DNA of 64,000 nucleotides from NCBI RefSeq assembly GCF_000497755.1, contig NZ_AYOD01000054.1, positions 1 through 64,000 on the forward strand. The letters are read 5' to 3'. How positions within the stretch are numbered: the stretch's first letter is position 1; every line of letters begins with the position of its first letter. A program made the position numbers and the translations under genes. Positions 1 through 8,996 of the stretch are shown here, piece by piece. The notes under the pieces were generated by a model, which searched no databases, was not told the origin of the DNA, and was given only the letters and a program-made list of their open reading frames with translations. This stretch comes from Aliihoeflea sp. 2WW. Its GTDB lineage: Bacteria; Pseudomonadota; Alphaproteobacteria; Rhizobiales; Rhizobiaceae.

Positions 1-34
1 GCGGGGGAGATGTCCGGCAGGACAGAGGGGGGCG
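1..34. repeat. Palindromic intergenic repeat, copy A (cut by window edge)
   Basis: One half of a repeat whose arms read GGGGGAGATG..GGCAGG.CAGAGGGGGG. The same arm recurs in inverted pairs near 4267-4384, 10949-11062 and 30773-30921. It lies just downstream of the mttB-like stop codon. Only the right arm is inside the window. Confidence 0.75.
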
Positions 35-68
35 CCGTAGAGCGCCGACTTCAAGCGATCAGCGAAAA

Positions 69-1607
69 TCAAGGCTCCCCGCCCCCAATATCCTCGCGCC
101 GCCGCGCCACATACGCATCGAGCTCCTCGCGAACCCCCGCATCCATCACCGGCTCGACATACTCCTCCAGCGCCTTCTTCCAGACCGCCGTCGCGCGGTG
201 CGTCGCGTCCAGCCCGCCTGCCTCCTCCCAGCTCTCGAAGTTCTGCCAGTTGGACAAAATCGGCTGATAGAACGCCGTCGAATAGCGCTCCAGCGTGTGG
301 GCATCGCCGAAGAAGTGCCCGCCCGTCGGCACGCGGCCGAGCGCGTCGAGCGCGAGTTCCCCGTCATCAACGGTGATCGGCTGCAGGAACTCCATCATGT
401 GCTGGATCATCTCCACGTCGATGACGAACTTCTCGAAGCTCGCCGTCAGCCCGCCTTCCTGCCAGCCGGCGGCGTGGTAGACGAGGTTGCCATGGCCGAG
501 CACGGCGCCCCACAGCGCCATCATGGTCTCGTAGGAACCTTGCGCATCGGCGGCATTGGAGGCCGAGCCCGGCGTCGTCCGGTACGGCAACCCGTACCTC
601 CGCGCGAGTTGCCCCGATGCAATGTTCGCCTTCGTGTTCTCCGGCGTGCCGAACGCCGGCGCGCCCGACTTCATGTCGACGTTCGAGGTGAACGCGCCGT
701 AGATCGCCGGCGCGCCAGGTCGCACGAGTTGCGTCAGCGCGATGCCGGCCAGCGCCTCGGCATTCTGCTGCGCCAGCGCGCCCGCCAGCGTCACCGGGCT
801 CATCGCGCCCATCAGCGTGAACGGCGTCACGCAGACCGACTGGCCGTGCTCCGACATGGCAATCATGCCGTCCAGCATGTCGCCATCGAACCGGCGCGGC
901 GAGTTGACGGAGATGATCGTCGTCACCGCTGGGTCATCGCGGATCTCATCGAGCGTCAGCCCGCGCGCGATCGCCGCCATCGTCACACCGTCCAGCGCCC
1001 GCCCCGCGCCGATCGCCGAGACGTGAAACGCCTTGTCGGTCAGCGTCAAATTGGCGCGATAGGTGTCGAGATGGCGCGAATTGGCCGGCAACTCGATCGG
1101 CGCGCAAACCTGGTTGCCGAGCATGTGGATGCAGTTGAAATGCTGCGCCAGCCGCACGAGGTCGCAATAGTCGGCATAGTTGCCCGACCGCCGCCCGCGC
1201 TCCATGTCGTGGACATTGGGTGGGCCGGCGACGAGCGTGAAATTGATCGCGTCGCCGCCGATCGTCAGCCGGTTCGCCAAATTGCGCGGCGTCAGGTGAA
1301 ACGACGACGGCGCCTTGGCGACCGCTTCCAGCACGAGCCCCCGGTCGAGCCGCACCAGCCCGTTCGCATGATCGACGTCCGCCCCCGCCGCCGCGAAGAT
1401 CGAACGTGCCCGCGCACTCATGATCTCGACGCCGAAATTTTCGAGGATGTGCATGGAGGCGTCGTGGATCGCCTCGATCTGGTCGGCCGAGAGCAGCGCC
1501 ATCGGCGGATAGGGATTGCGCACCGCGCGGCGCGGCAATTGCGCGATGCCCGCATCCTCGGAGCGGCGGGCACGGTCGGCGGAACGGCGGCGGCGCGTTT
1601 GTGTCAT
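69..1607 (-). CDS. MttB-family (trimethylamine/betaine-type) corrinoid methyltransferase homologue
   Basis: A 512-residue protein that resembles the trimethylamine methyltransferase (MttB) superfamily. Members move a methyl group from a quaternary or tertiary amine to a corrinoid protein. It is read through without an in-frame amber codon, so it belongs to the large non-pyrrolysine branch, which includes glycine-betaine-type enzymes. The start ATG at 1607 was preferred to one five codons upstream because it opens a basic MTQTRRRR N-terminus. No corrinoid-protein partner or reductive activase is visible nearby. The gene follows the ABC importer at 1760-8379 on the same strand with a 152-bp gap containing a hairpin, so co-transcription is uncertain. 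The substrate cannot be told from sequence. Confidence 0.8.
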   Translation of the reverse strand: MTQTRRRRSADRARRSEDAGIAQLPRRAVRNPYPPMALLSADQIEAIHDASMHILENFGVEIMSARARSIFAAAGADVDHANGLVRLDRGLVLEAVAKAPSSFHLTPRNLANRLTIGGDAINFTLVAGPPNVHDMERGRRSGNYADYCDLVRLAQHFNCIHMLGNQVCAPIELPANSRHLDTYRANLTLTDKAFHVSAIGAGRALDGVTMAAIARGLTLDEIRDDPAVTTIISVNSPRRFDGDMLDGMIAMSEHGQSVCVTPFTLMGAMSPVTLAGALAQQNAEALAGIALTQLVRPGAPAIYGAFTSNVDMKSGAPAFGTPENTKANIASGQLARRYGLPYRTTPGSASNAADAQGSYETMMALWGAVLGHGNLVYHAAGWQEGGLTASFEKFVIDVEMIQHMMEFLQPITVDDGELALDALGRVPTGGHFFGDAHTLERYSTAFYQPILSNWQNFESWEEAGGLDATHRATAVWKKALEEYVEPVMDAGVREELDAYVARRREDIGGGEP

Positions 1608-1710
1608 GCCGCCAATGTGCAAAGCAGCGGCGGGCTTCGCTAGAAGAAATACGACATCGGATTACGATGATCGCGCCAGTTCACGCCGGCATCGATGGAA
1701 CAAAGCGACA

Positions 1711-1733
1711 GGAGCGACGCATCATGTCGCTCC
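1711..1733. terminator. Hairpin between ABC ATPase and mttB-like gene
   Basis: A perfect 8-bp inverted repeat, GGAGCGAC-N7-GTCGCTCC, lies in the gap between the ATPase stop and the methyltransferase start. The T-run on the minus strand is poor, so it may be an attenuating or stabilising hairpin and not a full terminator. Confidence 0.4.
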
Positions 1734-1759
1734 TTATAAATCGCGGGAGGCTGCCCGCT

Positions 1760-4258
1760 TCAGCCCTTGTCCGGCCCGTTCACCGGCCGGGCACCGATCG
1801 CGCGGCGCGCTTCCTCGGGCGAAGCCGCCACGTGGATGGGCCTGCTCGGCTTCGGCTTGGCGCCGGCCGCCTCGGCCTCTTCCTTCGCCGTCGCTGCCAA
1901 CCCCGGCTTCACCTCGGCGCTGGCGGCAGACCGTCCCTCGCCGGCTTCCGTCAGCGATTTTTCCGGCGCGGAATCACCCGGCACCGCCGTCATCGCCTTC
2001 GAAGCCAAGACTGGCGGCTCGCCGCCCGGCACGCCATCTTCCACCGGATGTTCTGCGGCGTCCTGCACATGGCCGCGCGGCGCATCCGCAGCCGGCGGCA
2101 GGCTGGCAGCGTCGGCGGGCCTGTCGCCATCGAAACTGATCACCGGCTCCATCTTCGCCAGTTCGCCATCGTCGAGCCAGCAAAGGCTCTTGTGCCCGCC
2201 GCCCAGCTCGCGCAGCGGGGGCAGCTCGGTTTCGCATTTGTTGCCGGGCACCAGGTGCTTGTAGTTGCAGCGCGTCTGGAACGGGCAGCCCGAAGGCGGG
2301 TTCATCGCCGAGGGAATGTCGCCTTCGAGCACGATGTGCTTCTTCACCACCGACGTGTCGGCGATCGGAATCGCCGACAAAAGCGCCTCGGTATAGGGGT
2401 GGTAGGGCGGCGCGAATATCTGGTCGGTCGTCCCCTGCTCCACGATATGACCGAGATACATGACGACGACGCGGTCGGCGAGATAGCGCACGACGGAGAG
2501 GTCGTGGCTGATGAACAGCATCGTCGTCTTGTTCTTGCGCTGGATGTCCATCAGGAGTTCGGTCACCGCCGCCTGCACCGAGACGTCGAGCGCCGACACC
2601 GGCTCGTCGGCCACCACCACCCGCGCATTGCCGGCAAAGGCGCGCGCGACGCCGATGCGCTGCTTCTGCCCGCCCGAAAGCTGGCGCGGCATGCGCGTTG
2701 CGAACGCGCGCGGCAGCTTCACGAGATCGAGCAGCTCGAACATACGCTGTTTGCGCTCGGCCGTGTTACTGCCGACCTTGAACTTCTCCAGCGTCCGAAT
2801 GATCTGCGCCCCGACCGAATGGCTCGGGTTGAGCGTGTCGAACGGGTTCTGGAACACCATCTGGATCGACGAAATCGTTTCCGTGTCGCGGGCCTCAATG
2901 CCGGTATTGCCGATCGGCTTGTTGTCGAGGGTGACGGTGCCGTCCGTTGCCGTCTCCAGCCCGAGCAGCACCTTCGCCAGCGTCGACTTCCCGCAGCCGC
3001 TCTCGCCGACGATCGCGACCGTCTCGCTCTCGCGCGCCTCGAAGCTGATCTGCTCGTTGGCCTTGACGGTGCGCGTGTCGCCGCCGCCGAAGATCGCGTT
3101 GGCGGCGACCTCGTAGTGCTTCTTCAGCTTCTCGATCCGCAGCACCGGCGCGCCCGGCTTCACCGCTTCCTTCTGCGTCTTCGCGCCTTCCGGCAGCGCC
3201 GCCCAGTCGATCTGGTCGAACCGCACGCAGCGGCTCAAGTGCGCCTCGTGCCCTTCCACTACTACCATCGGGATTTCGGCGGCGTTGCACACGCCCTCCA
3301 CGAAATGGTGGCAGCGCGGGCCGAAATTGCAGCCCTTCGGCCGCTCGTGCGGCAGCGGCAACTGACCGGGAATGGCGATCAGCGGCCGCGAGTTCTTGTC
3401 GGCGCCGGGCAATGGGATCGAGCGGAACAACCCTTGCGTATAAGGATGGCGCATATGGTCGAAGACGTCGCGGATCGAGCCCGTCTCCACCGCCTCGCCC
3501 GAATACATCACCGTGATCCGGTCGCAGGTCTCCAGGATCAGCCCGAGATTGTGCGAGACGAAGATCATCGACGTGCCGAAGCGTTTGCCGAGATCCTTGA
3601 CGAGCTGGACGATGCCGGCCTCCACCGTCACGTCGAGCGCCGTGGTCGGCTCGTCGAGGAGGAGCAGCGCGGGCTTCGACAAAAGCGCCATGGCGATGAC
3701 GATGCGCTGCTGCTGGCCGCCCGAAAGCTGGTGCGGATAGGAATCCATGATGCGCGCCGGGTCCGGCAGCCGCACCGCCGTCAGCATGTCGAGCGCGCGG
3801 TCGTAGGCTTCCTTCTTGGAAACCTTCTCGTGGATGATCGGCACTTCCATCAACTGCTTGCCGACCTTCATGGCCGGGTTCAGGCTCGCCATCGGCTCCT
3901 GGTAGATCATCGCGATCTTGTTGCCGCGAATGGCGCGAAGTTCGTCATCCGACATGTCGCCCATGTCGCGGCCCTGGAACTTGATCCGCCCGCCGACGAT
4001 CTTCCCGACATTGGAGAGATCGCGCATGATGCCGAGCGAGACGGTCGACTTCCCGCAGCCCGACTCCCCCACGATCCCCATCGCCTCGCCCGGCATGACC
4101 GAGCAGGAAAAATCCATCACCGCCGGGATTTCCCCGCGCTTGGTGAAGAAGGAGATGGACAGGTTCTCGATCTCGAGGATCGGCGCGGCACCCTCGACGG
4201 CGGAGGATTTGACGGTCTCGTTCATGGCCAAACTTCCCCTGATCGAAGGATCGGGCAC
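1760..4258 (-). CDS. Fused double ATPase of a dipeptide/oligopeptide-type ABC importer
   Basis: An 832-residue protein with two complete ABC ATPase modules in one chain, as if DppD and DppF were joined (GsiA-like layout). Module 1 has Walker A GESGCGKST, signature LSGGQQQR and Walker B LLLLDEPTTALD. Module 2 has [17 protein letters not shown] and VVVADEPVSALD. Each is followed by the Cys-containing C-terminal domain seen in oligopeptide ATPases (HPYTQGLF, HPYTEALL). The last roughly 130 residues are a low-complexity Ala/Pro/Glu-rich tail that is not part of the family. It is the last importer gene on the minus strand, separated from the permease by repeat copy B. It powers uptake through the permeases at 4403-6604. 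Confidence 0.92.
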   Translation of the reverse strand: MPDPSIRGSLAMNETVKSSAVEGAAPILEIENLSISFFTKRGEIPAVMDFSCSVMPGEAMGIVGESGCGKSTVSLGIMRDLSNVGKIVGGRIKFQGRDMGDMSDDELRAIRGNKIAMIYQEPMASLNPAMKVGKQLMEVPIIHEKVSKKEAYDRALDMLTAVRLPDPARIMDSYPHQLSGGQQQRIVIAMALLSKPALLLLDEPTTALDVTVEAGIVQLVKDLGKRFGTSMIFVSHNLGLILETCDRITVMYSGEAVETGSIRDVFDHMRHPYTQGLFRSIPLPGADKNSRPLIAIPGQLPLPHERPKGCNFGPRCHHFVEGVCNAAEIPMVVVEGHEAHLSRCVRFDQIDWAALPEGAKTQKEAVKPGAPVLRIEKLKKHYEVAANAIFGGGDTRTVKANEQISFEARESETVAIVGESGCGKSTLAKVLLGLETATDGTVTLDNKPIGNTGIEARDTETISSIQMVFQNPFDTLNPSHSVGAQIIRTLEKFKVGSNTAERKQRMFELLDLVKLPRAFATRMPRQLSGGQKQRIGVARAFAGNARVVVADEPVSALDVSVQAAVTELLMDIQRKNKTTMLFISHDLSVVRYLADRVVVMYLGHIVEQGTTDQIFAPPYHPYTEALLSAIPIADTSVVKKHIVLEGDIPSAMNPPSGCPFQTRCNYKHLVPGNKCETELPPLRELGGGHKSLCWLDDGELAKMEPVISFDGDRPADAASLPPAADAPRGHVQDAAEHPVEDGVPGGEPPVLASKAMTAVPGDSAPEKSLTEAGEGRSAASAEVKPGLAATAKEEAEAAGAKPKPSRPIHVAASPEEARRAIGARPVNGPDKG

Positions 4259-4266
4259 CGCGAGAC

Positions 4267-4384
4267 ACCCCCCTCTGGCCTGCCGGCCATCTCCCCCTCA
4301 AGGGGGGAGATCAGCCAATCGCAGAGGTCTGAGAGCGTGATCTCCCCCCTTGAGGGGGAGATGCCCAGCAGGGCAGAGGGGGGT
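4267..4384. repeat. Palindromic intergenic repeat, copy B
   Basis: An inverted pair of CCCCCCTCTG..CTGCCGG..ATCTCCCCCTC arms with a short central segment lies inside the ABC operon, between the permease stop (4403) and the ATPase start (4258). It could form a large hairpin that alters expression of the ATPase relative to the permeases. Confidence 0.8.
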
Positions 4385-4402
4385 GAACCGATCATCGTCG
4401 CA

Positions 4403-5560
4403 TCAATCCTTCAACGACTGCTCACGCAGTGCATCCGCCAGCAGATTGAGCCCCAGCACGAAACTCATCAGCGCGATGACCGGCGGAAGCGCGGGATGCA
4501 CATATGCGCGCAAGAGCCGGCTCGCATCCTTGATCGCCGTGCCCCAATCGGGGCTCTCCGGCGACAGGCCGAGACCGAAATAGCCGAGCGTGCCGAGCAG
4601 GATCGTCGTGTAGCCAATGCGCAGGCACGCATCGACGATCAGCGGCCCGCGCGCATTGGGCAGCACTTCCCACAGCATGATGTACCAGGGCGTCTCGCCG
4701 CGCGTCTGCGCCGCCGCCACGTAGTCGCGCGTCTTGATGTCCATCACGAGCCCGCGCACGATGCGGAACACGCCCGGGCTCGATGCGAACACCACGGCCA
4801 CGAAGATGTTGAGCTCGTTCGGCGAGATGCGGATGAGGCGAAGCGGGTCGGCGTCGAACACCAGCCCCGCATAGATCCACCCGCCGATCAGAAATGTCAG
4901 CCCGAGCTGGATCGCGAGCAGCCCCGGCCGATGCTTGTTGCGCGTGTAGAAGAGCGTCGCAAAAAAGATGATCGGAAACAGGAAGAACAGCCCCGCCATC
5001 GCGTAGGGGATCGGCGTTTCCATGATGCCGGGGGTGACCAGCAGGTAGAAGAGCAGGATCACCGGGAAGGCGAGGACGAGATTGGCGAGGAATGACAGGA
5101 AAGAGTCGATCCGCCCGCCATAATAGCCGGCCGGCAGCCCCAGCGTCGTTCCCACCATCAGCGCAAAGCCGGTCGCCGCAGGCGCGATCAGGAGCACGAT
5201 CTGGCTGCCATAAATGGTGCGCGAGAAGATGTCGCGCGCAAGCCGGTCGCCGCCAAACAGATAGGCCTGCCCGGATTCCGTTTCGATCGCGCCCGGCAGC
5301 GCGTCCTTCATCATCAGCATCTGGCCGAGCGGATCGAACGGCGCGATCGTGCCGGCAAAGATCGCCGTGAACAGCCAGAAATAGCAGATCGTCACGCCGA
5401 CCACGCCGACCGGATTGCCGAAGAGTTCGCCGTAAAGGCCAAGCCGCTTGCGAAACGCGAAGCTCGCGCCGAGGACGATGGCAAGCGCGATCCAGACCGG
5501 CCAGAACCTGGCGAGGACGCCGGTCAGAATGCCGAATGCGCTCAAATATTCGTGCTCCAT
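4403..5560 (-). CDS. ABC importer permease, DppC-like
   Basis: A 385-residue membrane protein with the binding-protein-dependent permease fold. The cytoplasmic EAA-type loop is visible in the C-terminal third (ARGETPWYIMLWEVLPNARG, then a GTLGYFGLGL segment). It is longer than typical DppC (about 300 residues) because of extra hydrophobic segments near residues 30-70 and 170-215. It starts 9 bp after the upstream permease stop, so the two are co-translated partners forming the channel of the importer at 1760-8379. Confidence 0.9.
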   Translation of the reverse strand: MEHEYLSAFGILTGVLARFWPVWIALAIVLGASFAFRKRLGLYGELFGNPVGVVGVTICYFWLFTAIFAGTIAPFDPLGQMLMMKDALPGAIETESGQAYLFGGDRLARDIFSRTIYGSQIVLLIAPAATGFALMVGTTLGLPAGYYGGRIDSFLSFLANLVLAFPVILLFYLLVTPGIMETPIPYAMAGLFFLFPIIFFATLFYTRNKHRPGLLAIQLGLTFLIGGWIYAGLVFDADPLRLIRISPNELNIFVAVVFASSPGVFRIVRGLVMDIKTRDYVAAAQTRGETPWYIMLWEVLPNARGPLIVDACLRIGYTTILLGTLGYFGLGLSPESPDWGTAIKDASRLLRAYVHPALPPVIALMSFVLGLNLLADALREQSLKD

Positions 5561-5569
5561 GCCCGCCCC

Positions 5570-6604
5570 CTACTGAACGCGAATGCGCGGATTGAGATAG
5601 GCATAGCCGACGTCGGAAATGAGCTGCGTGAACAGCACGACGAAGACCGAGACCAGCGAGCAGCCGAGAAGCATGTCGATGTCGTTGTTGCCCGCCGCCT
5701 CCACCAGCGTGAATCCGAAGCCCTGGTAGCGGAACATCACCTCGACGATGACGACGCCGGTCAAGAGCCAGGGAAACTGCAGCATGATCACGGTGAACGG
5801 CGCGATCAGCGCGTTGCGCAGCGCGTGCTTGATGACGACGGTCGAAAAGCCGAGGCCCTTCAGCCGCGCCGTGCGGATATATTGCTGCGTCATCACCTCG
5901 ACCATCGAGGCGCGCGTCATGCGGGCGATGTAGCCGATGCCGTAGATCGCCATCGTCATCACCGGCAAGGTGAAATTGTTGAAGGTGATGCCCTGATTGG
6001 TCGCGCTCGCCGCCGAGCCGTTGAGCCAGCCGAGCCAGGAGGCGAAGATCACCGTGAAGATGACGCCCGAGACGTATTCGGGCGTCGCCGTCGTGGTGAT
6101 GGCCGCGACCGACAGGGTGCGGTCCGTCCGCGTGCCCTCCCGCATACCCGCGAGGATACCCATCAAAAGCGCGATGGGCACCATCGTCACCATCACCCAG
6201 AACATCAGCTTGCCCGTCGCCGCCAGCGCCGGGAACAGCCTGTTCTCGACCGACGTGCGGAACTTGGTCGAACACCCCCAGTCGCCCTGGATGATGCCCG
6301 AATAGCCCGGCTCCATCGGCCCCGAGCAGTAGCTGAACCGCGGCTGCGCCTCGCCTGCGGCATTGGTCGCCGGCTGCTTGGGCACCACGCCGAGCCACTG
6401 GCCGTAGCGCACGAAGAACGGCTCGCGATAGCCGTTATTGACCAGCCATTGCTCGATCTGCGCGTCCGAGGACCGCATGTCGATCTGGCTGATCGACAGG
6501 CGCCGCAAATTCGGCTCCAGATTGACGAGGAAGAACACCACCAGCGTCAGGCAGACCATGGTGAGTGCCATGACGCCGAGACGCCGCAAGATGAAAGACA
6601 GCAT
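5570..6604 (-). CDS. ABC importer permease, DppB-like
   Basis: A 344-residue inner-membrane permease. It has the typical DppB N-terminus (MLSFILRRLGVMALTMVCLT), then a periplasmic segment at about residues 30-120 and four to five hydrophobic helices. The EAA loop lies around ARLKGLGFSTVVIKHALRNA. It pairs with the DppC-like permease immediately downstream. The family imports peptides, nickel, opines or modified amino acids; the true substrate is unknown here. Confidence 0.92.
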   Translation of the reverse strand: MLSFILRRLGVMALTMVCLTLVVFFLVNLEPNLRRLSISQIDMRSSDAQIEQWLVNNGYREPFFVRYGQWLGVVPKQPATNAAGEAQPRFSYCSGPMEPGYSGIIQGDWGCSTKFRTSVENRLFPALAATGKLMFWVMVTMVPIALLMGILAGMREGTRTDRTLSVAAITTTATPEYVSGVIFTVIFASWLGWLNGSAASATNQGITFNNFTLPVMTMAIYGIGYIARMTRASMVEVMTQQYIRTARLKGLGFSTVVIKHALRNALIAPFTVIMLQFPWLLTGVVIVEVMFRYQGFGFTLVEAAGNNDIDMLLGCSLVSVFVVLFTQLISDVGYAYLNPRIRVQ

Positions 6605-6705
6605 GTGCCCCCTGCCGTTCTGGTTGGGGTTTTATTGTTATGTTCCCGAAGCAGTCTCGCGGAGGCCGGGTCCCGGCCTCCGCATTTCGCGTCGCAAGCG
6701 CGTGA

Positions 6706-8379
6706 TCAGGCGCCTTCGGCCAGCCACACCTTGCCGAGATCGATCTCGAAGGTCGGGTGCATGCCGTGGTTCTTCACTGCCTCGACCGAGTGGTTGTAGA
6801 GCGTGCGCCAGTAAGGCTGGATGATGATGCCGGAATCCTGGATGATCGTCTCGATCTTCCCCATCACTTCCTTGCGCTCTTCCGAATCCCCGATCGCGAG
6901 GCCCTGGGCGATCAGCCCGTCGAGCTCTTCGTTCGCAAAGGCCGTCTCGTTCCAGCTTCCGCCGGACTTGTAGGCGAGCGCGATGACCTGGATGCCGAGC
7001 GGGCGCATGTTCCAGTTCGTGGCGGAGAAGGGATACTTCGTCCAGTCGTTCCAGAAGGTCGAGCCCGGAAGCACCGTCCGCTTCACCTTGAAGCCGGCAT
7101 CGCGAAGCTGCGCGGCGACGGCATCGCACGAATTGCGGTGCCAGGTTTCGTCGACAGAGATGATTTCGTGCTCGAAATCCATCTGGCCGGCTTCTTCCAT
7201 CAACTGCTTGGCGCGCTCGACATCGCGCTCATGCGTGGCGATCTCGACGTGGTCCGGCTGGATCGGCGCGACGTGGTAGTTGTCGGCCTTCTCGCCGGCA
7301 TTGTCGATGCCAAGTTGCAGGATGACGTTGTTGTCGACACCGTACTGCACGGCCTTGCGCACGTTCTGGTCGTCATAGGGCGCGTTGTCGACGTTCATGC
7401 GGATGCACAGCGTCGTGCCCGTCATGACTTCCGAGCGCACGAGCCCGATGCCGTCCATGATGTCGAGATAGTCCGACGTCGTCTCGTAATTGGTGTGGAC
7501 CTCGCCGGATTCGAAAGCCGAAACCATCGCCGCCGGATCGGTGCCGTAGTCGATGAATTCGATGCCGTCGAGATAGGCCTCGCCGTCCCACCAGGCGCCG
7601 TTGGTGCGGCGCTGGAAGACGATGCGGTCGCCGACCGAATAGGACACGAGTTCGAACGGCCCGGTGCCGATCGGGTTCGCCACCCAGTCCGCGCCGGTCT
7701 CGTCGAAGGTCGGGTGCACGATGAGCGCCGGATAGTCGGCGAAGCCGGGAATGATGGACACGTCCGGCTCGGGCAGCGTCAGCTTGATCGTGTAATCGTC
7801 GACGCGCTCGATCGCGCCTTCGCGCAGCTTCTTGGTGTCCGGATCGATCATCGAGGAGACGCGCGTCGCCATCGAGTTGCCTTCGGCTTCCTGGTCGGCC
7901 CAGCGCGTCAGATTGTAGATGACATCGTCCGCGTTGAATTCGTCACCATTCGTCCAGGTCACGCCCTGGCGCACGTTGAGCAGGTATTCGGTCGCGTCCT
8001 CGTTGACTTCCCAGCTTTCCAGCAGCCGGCCTTCGAAGGTGAACTCACGGGTGTACTTGACCAGCGGCTCGAGCGACTGGCGCATGCCGTTGGCGATTTC
8101 GGACCAGTCGGCCGTGCGCGGGTCCTTGTTGGCCTTGACGAACATGGCGACGCGCAGCGTGCCACCGGTGACGGGTTCGCCTGCGTCCTGCGCAAGCGCC
8201 TTGCCCGGCATCGCCATGCCAAGCATCGAATAGGCAAGCGCGGTCGTCGCGCCGAAGGTGCTGGCCAGCGCCAGGAATTCGCGACGGTCCAGATCGCCGG
8301 CCTTGGCCTCTTCCGCCATCTTTTCGACATGCGCGGGAACGCGATCGCCTTCGCTCTTGAAGAACCTCATGACTGTCAT
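6706..8379 (-). CDS. ABC importer substrate-binding protein (SBP_bac_5/DppA family), Tat-type signal
   Basis: A 557-residue periplasmic binding protein of the oligopeptide family and the first gene of the importer operon. The N-terminus carries a twin-arginine motif (DRREFL, near residue 31) followed by a hydrophobic stretch and an ALAQDA cleavage-like site near residue 63. This suggests export in folded form through Tat. The body shows family landmarks such as DADDVIYNL-like text ([12 protein letters not shown]) and the conserved GTGPFEL. The gap to the first permease is 101 bp. Confidence 0.92.
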   Translation of the reverse strand: MTVMRFFKSEGDRVPAHVEKMAEEAKAGDLDRREFLALASTFGATTALAYSMLGMAMPGKALAQDAGEPVTGGTLRVAMFVKANKDPRTADWSEIANGMRQSLEPLVKYTREFTFEGRLLESWEVNEDATEYLLNVRQGVTWTNGDEFNADDVIYNLTRWADQEAEGNSMATRVSSMIDPDTKKLREGAIERVDDYTIKLTLPEPDVSIIPGFADYPALIVHPTFDETGADWVANPIGTGPFELVSYSVGDRIVFQRRTNGAWWDGEAYLDGIEFIDYGTDPAAMVSAFESGEVHTNYETTSDYLDIMDGIGLVRSEVMTGTTLCIRMNVDNAPYDDQNVRKAVQYGVDNNVILQLGIDNAGEKADNYHVAPIQPDHVEIATHERDVERAKQLMEEAGQMDFEHEIISVDETWHRNSCDAVAAQLRDAGFKVKRTVLPGSTFWNDWTKYPFSATNWNMRPLGIQVIALAYKSGGSWNETAFANEELDGLIAQGLAIGDSEERKEVMGKIETIIQDSGIIIQPYWRTLYNHSVEAVKNHGMHPTFEIDLGKVWLAEGA

Positions 8380-8660
8380 CTCCCATTATTTTTGCCTGAA
8401 CCCCTAGCATCCCGTATCGGCCCGTCATTGTCAAAAACGATGCCGGATCAGGATGTTCGGCGCTGAATGTGCCCCGCAACGCCTGCCGCGAACCGCGCAA
8501 ATGCGACATGGATGGCGCTTTTTCGCCACTGATGCGACAAAATTTGACGTTACGTCGCCTGCCGCCCAAGTGGCGGCCGGGCCACAGAAGCATGCCGTGA
8601 TAACAAGTTGGTGACAGCGCCGATTGACGCGGGCTTTCCCGCCCTGCTACCCATCCGACA
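8380..8660. other. Divergent intergenic region between ABC importer and btu operon
   Basis: No coding region is supported here. It must hold the minus-strand promoter for the binding-protein gene and the plus-strand promoter for the riboswitch-led btu transcript. I could not identify confident -35/-10 boxes. Confidence 0.5.
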
Positions 8661-8838
8661 GCTTGAGGTGCCTAGCGTCGTCGGACGCTGGCTAAGAGGG
8701 AATACGGAAGGACGAGGCTTCGTCCGAGCCGTGGCTGCCCCCGCAACTGTAAGCGCCGAGGACATTCGACAACCCACTGGGCTCGCCCGGGAAGGGGAAT
8801 GATCCGCCGAAGCGCGAGCCAGGAAACCTGCCTCGAGT
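8661..8838 (+). promoter_or_regulatory. Cobalamin (AdoCbl) riboswitch
   Basis: The order of conserved blocks matches the cobalamin riboswitch. It has GAGGTGCC near 8665, AAGAGGGAA at 8694-8702, the B12-box-like GCTGCCCCCGCAACTGTAAG near 8734-8753, a CCACTG block near 8774, GAAGG near 8791 and GCGAGCCAGGAAACCTGCC at 8814-8832. It lies upstream of btuB on the same strand with about 160 bp before the start codon. It is expected to repress translation or transcription of the btu genes when cobalamin is plentiful. Confidence 0.96.
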
Positions 8839-8996
8839 GTCACCTTTTGCCGGATGCGGGGCGTGTCCGGGGCTGTGTTTCGCAGTGGTGACTTCTGTCA
8901 TCGCTGGCGATATCGGGGCTGCAACGGTTCCTTTTCCCAGCATCATTGAGAAGCTTGAGCTGCCGCCCGCGACACGTGGCCGGCACGGGGGATCGA

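Noticed and set aside
69-1607. Pyrrolysine-containing MttB
   Set aside because: There is no in-frame TAG; the gene is a continuous frame of the non-pyrrolysine branch.
1601-5095. Very long open frame on the plus strand opposite the ABC ATPase and permease
   Set aside because: Arg/His-rich composition with no recognisable domain, opposite well-supported genes. It is an antisense effect of high GC at third positions.
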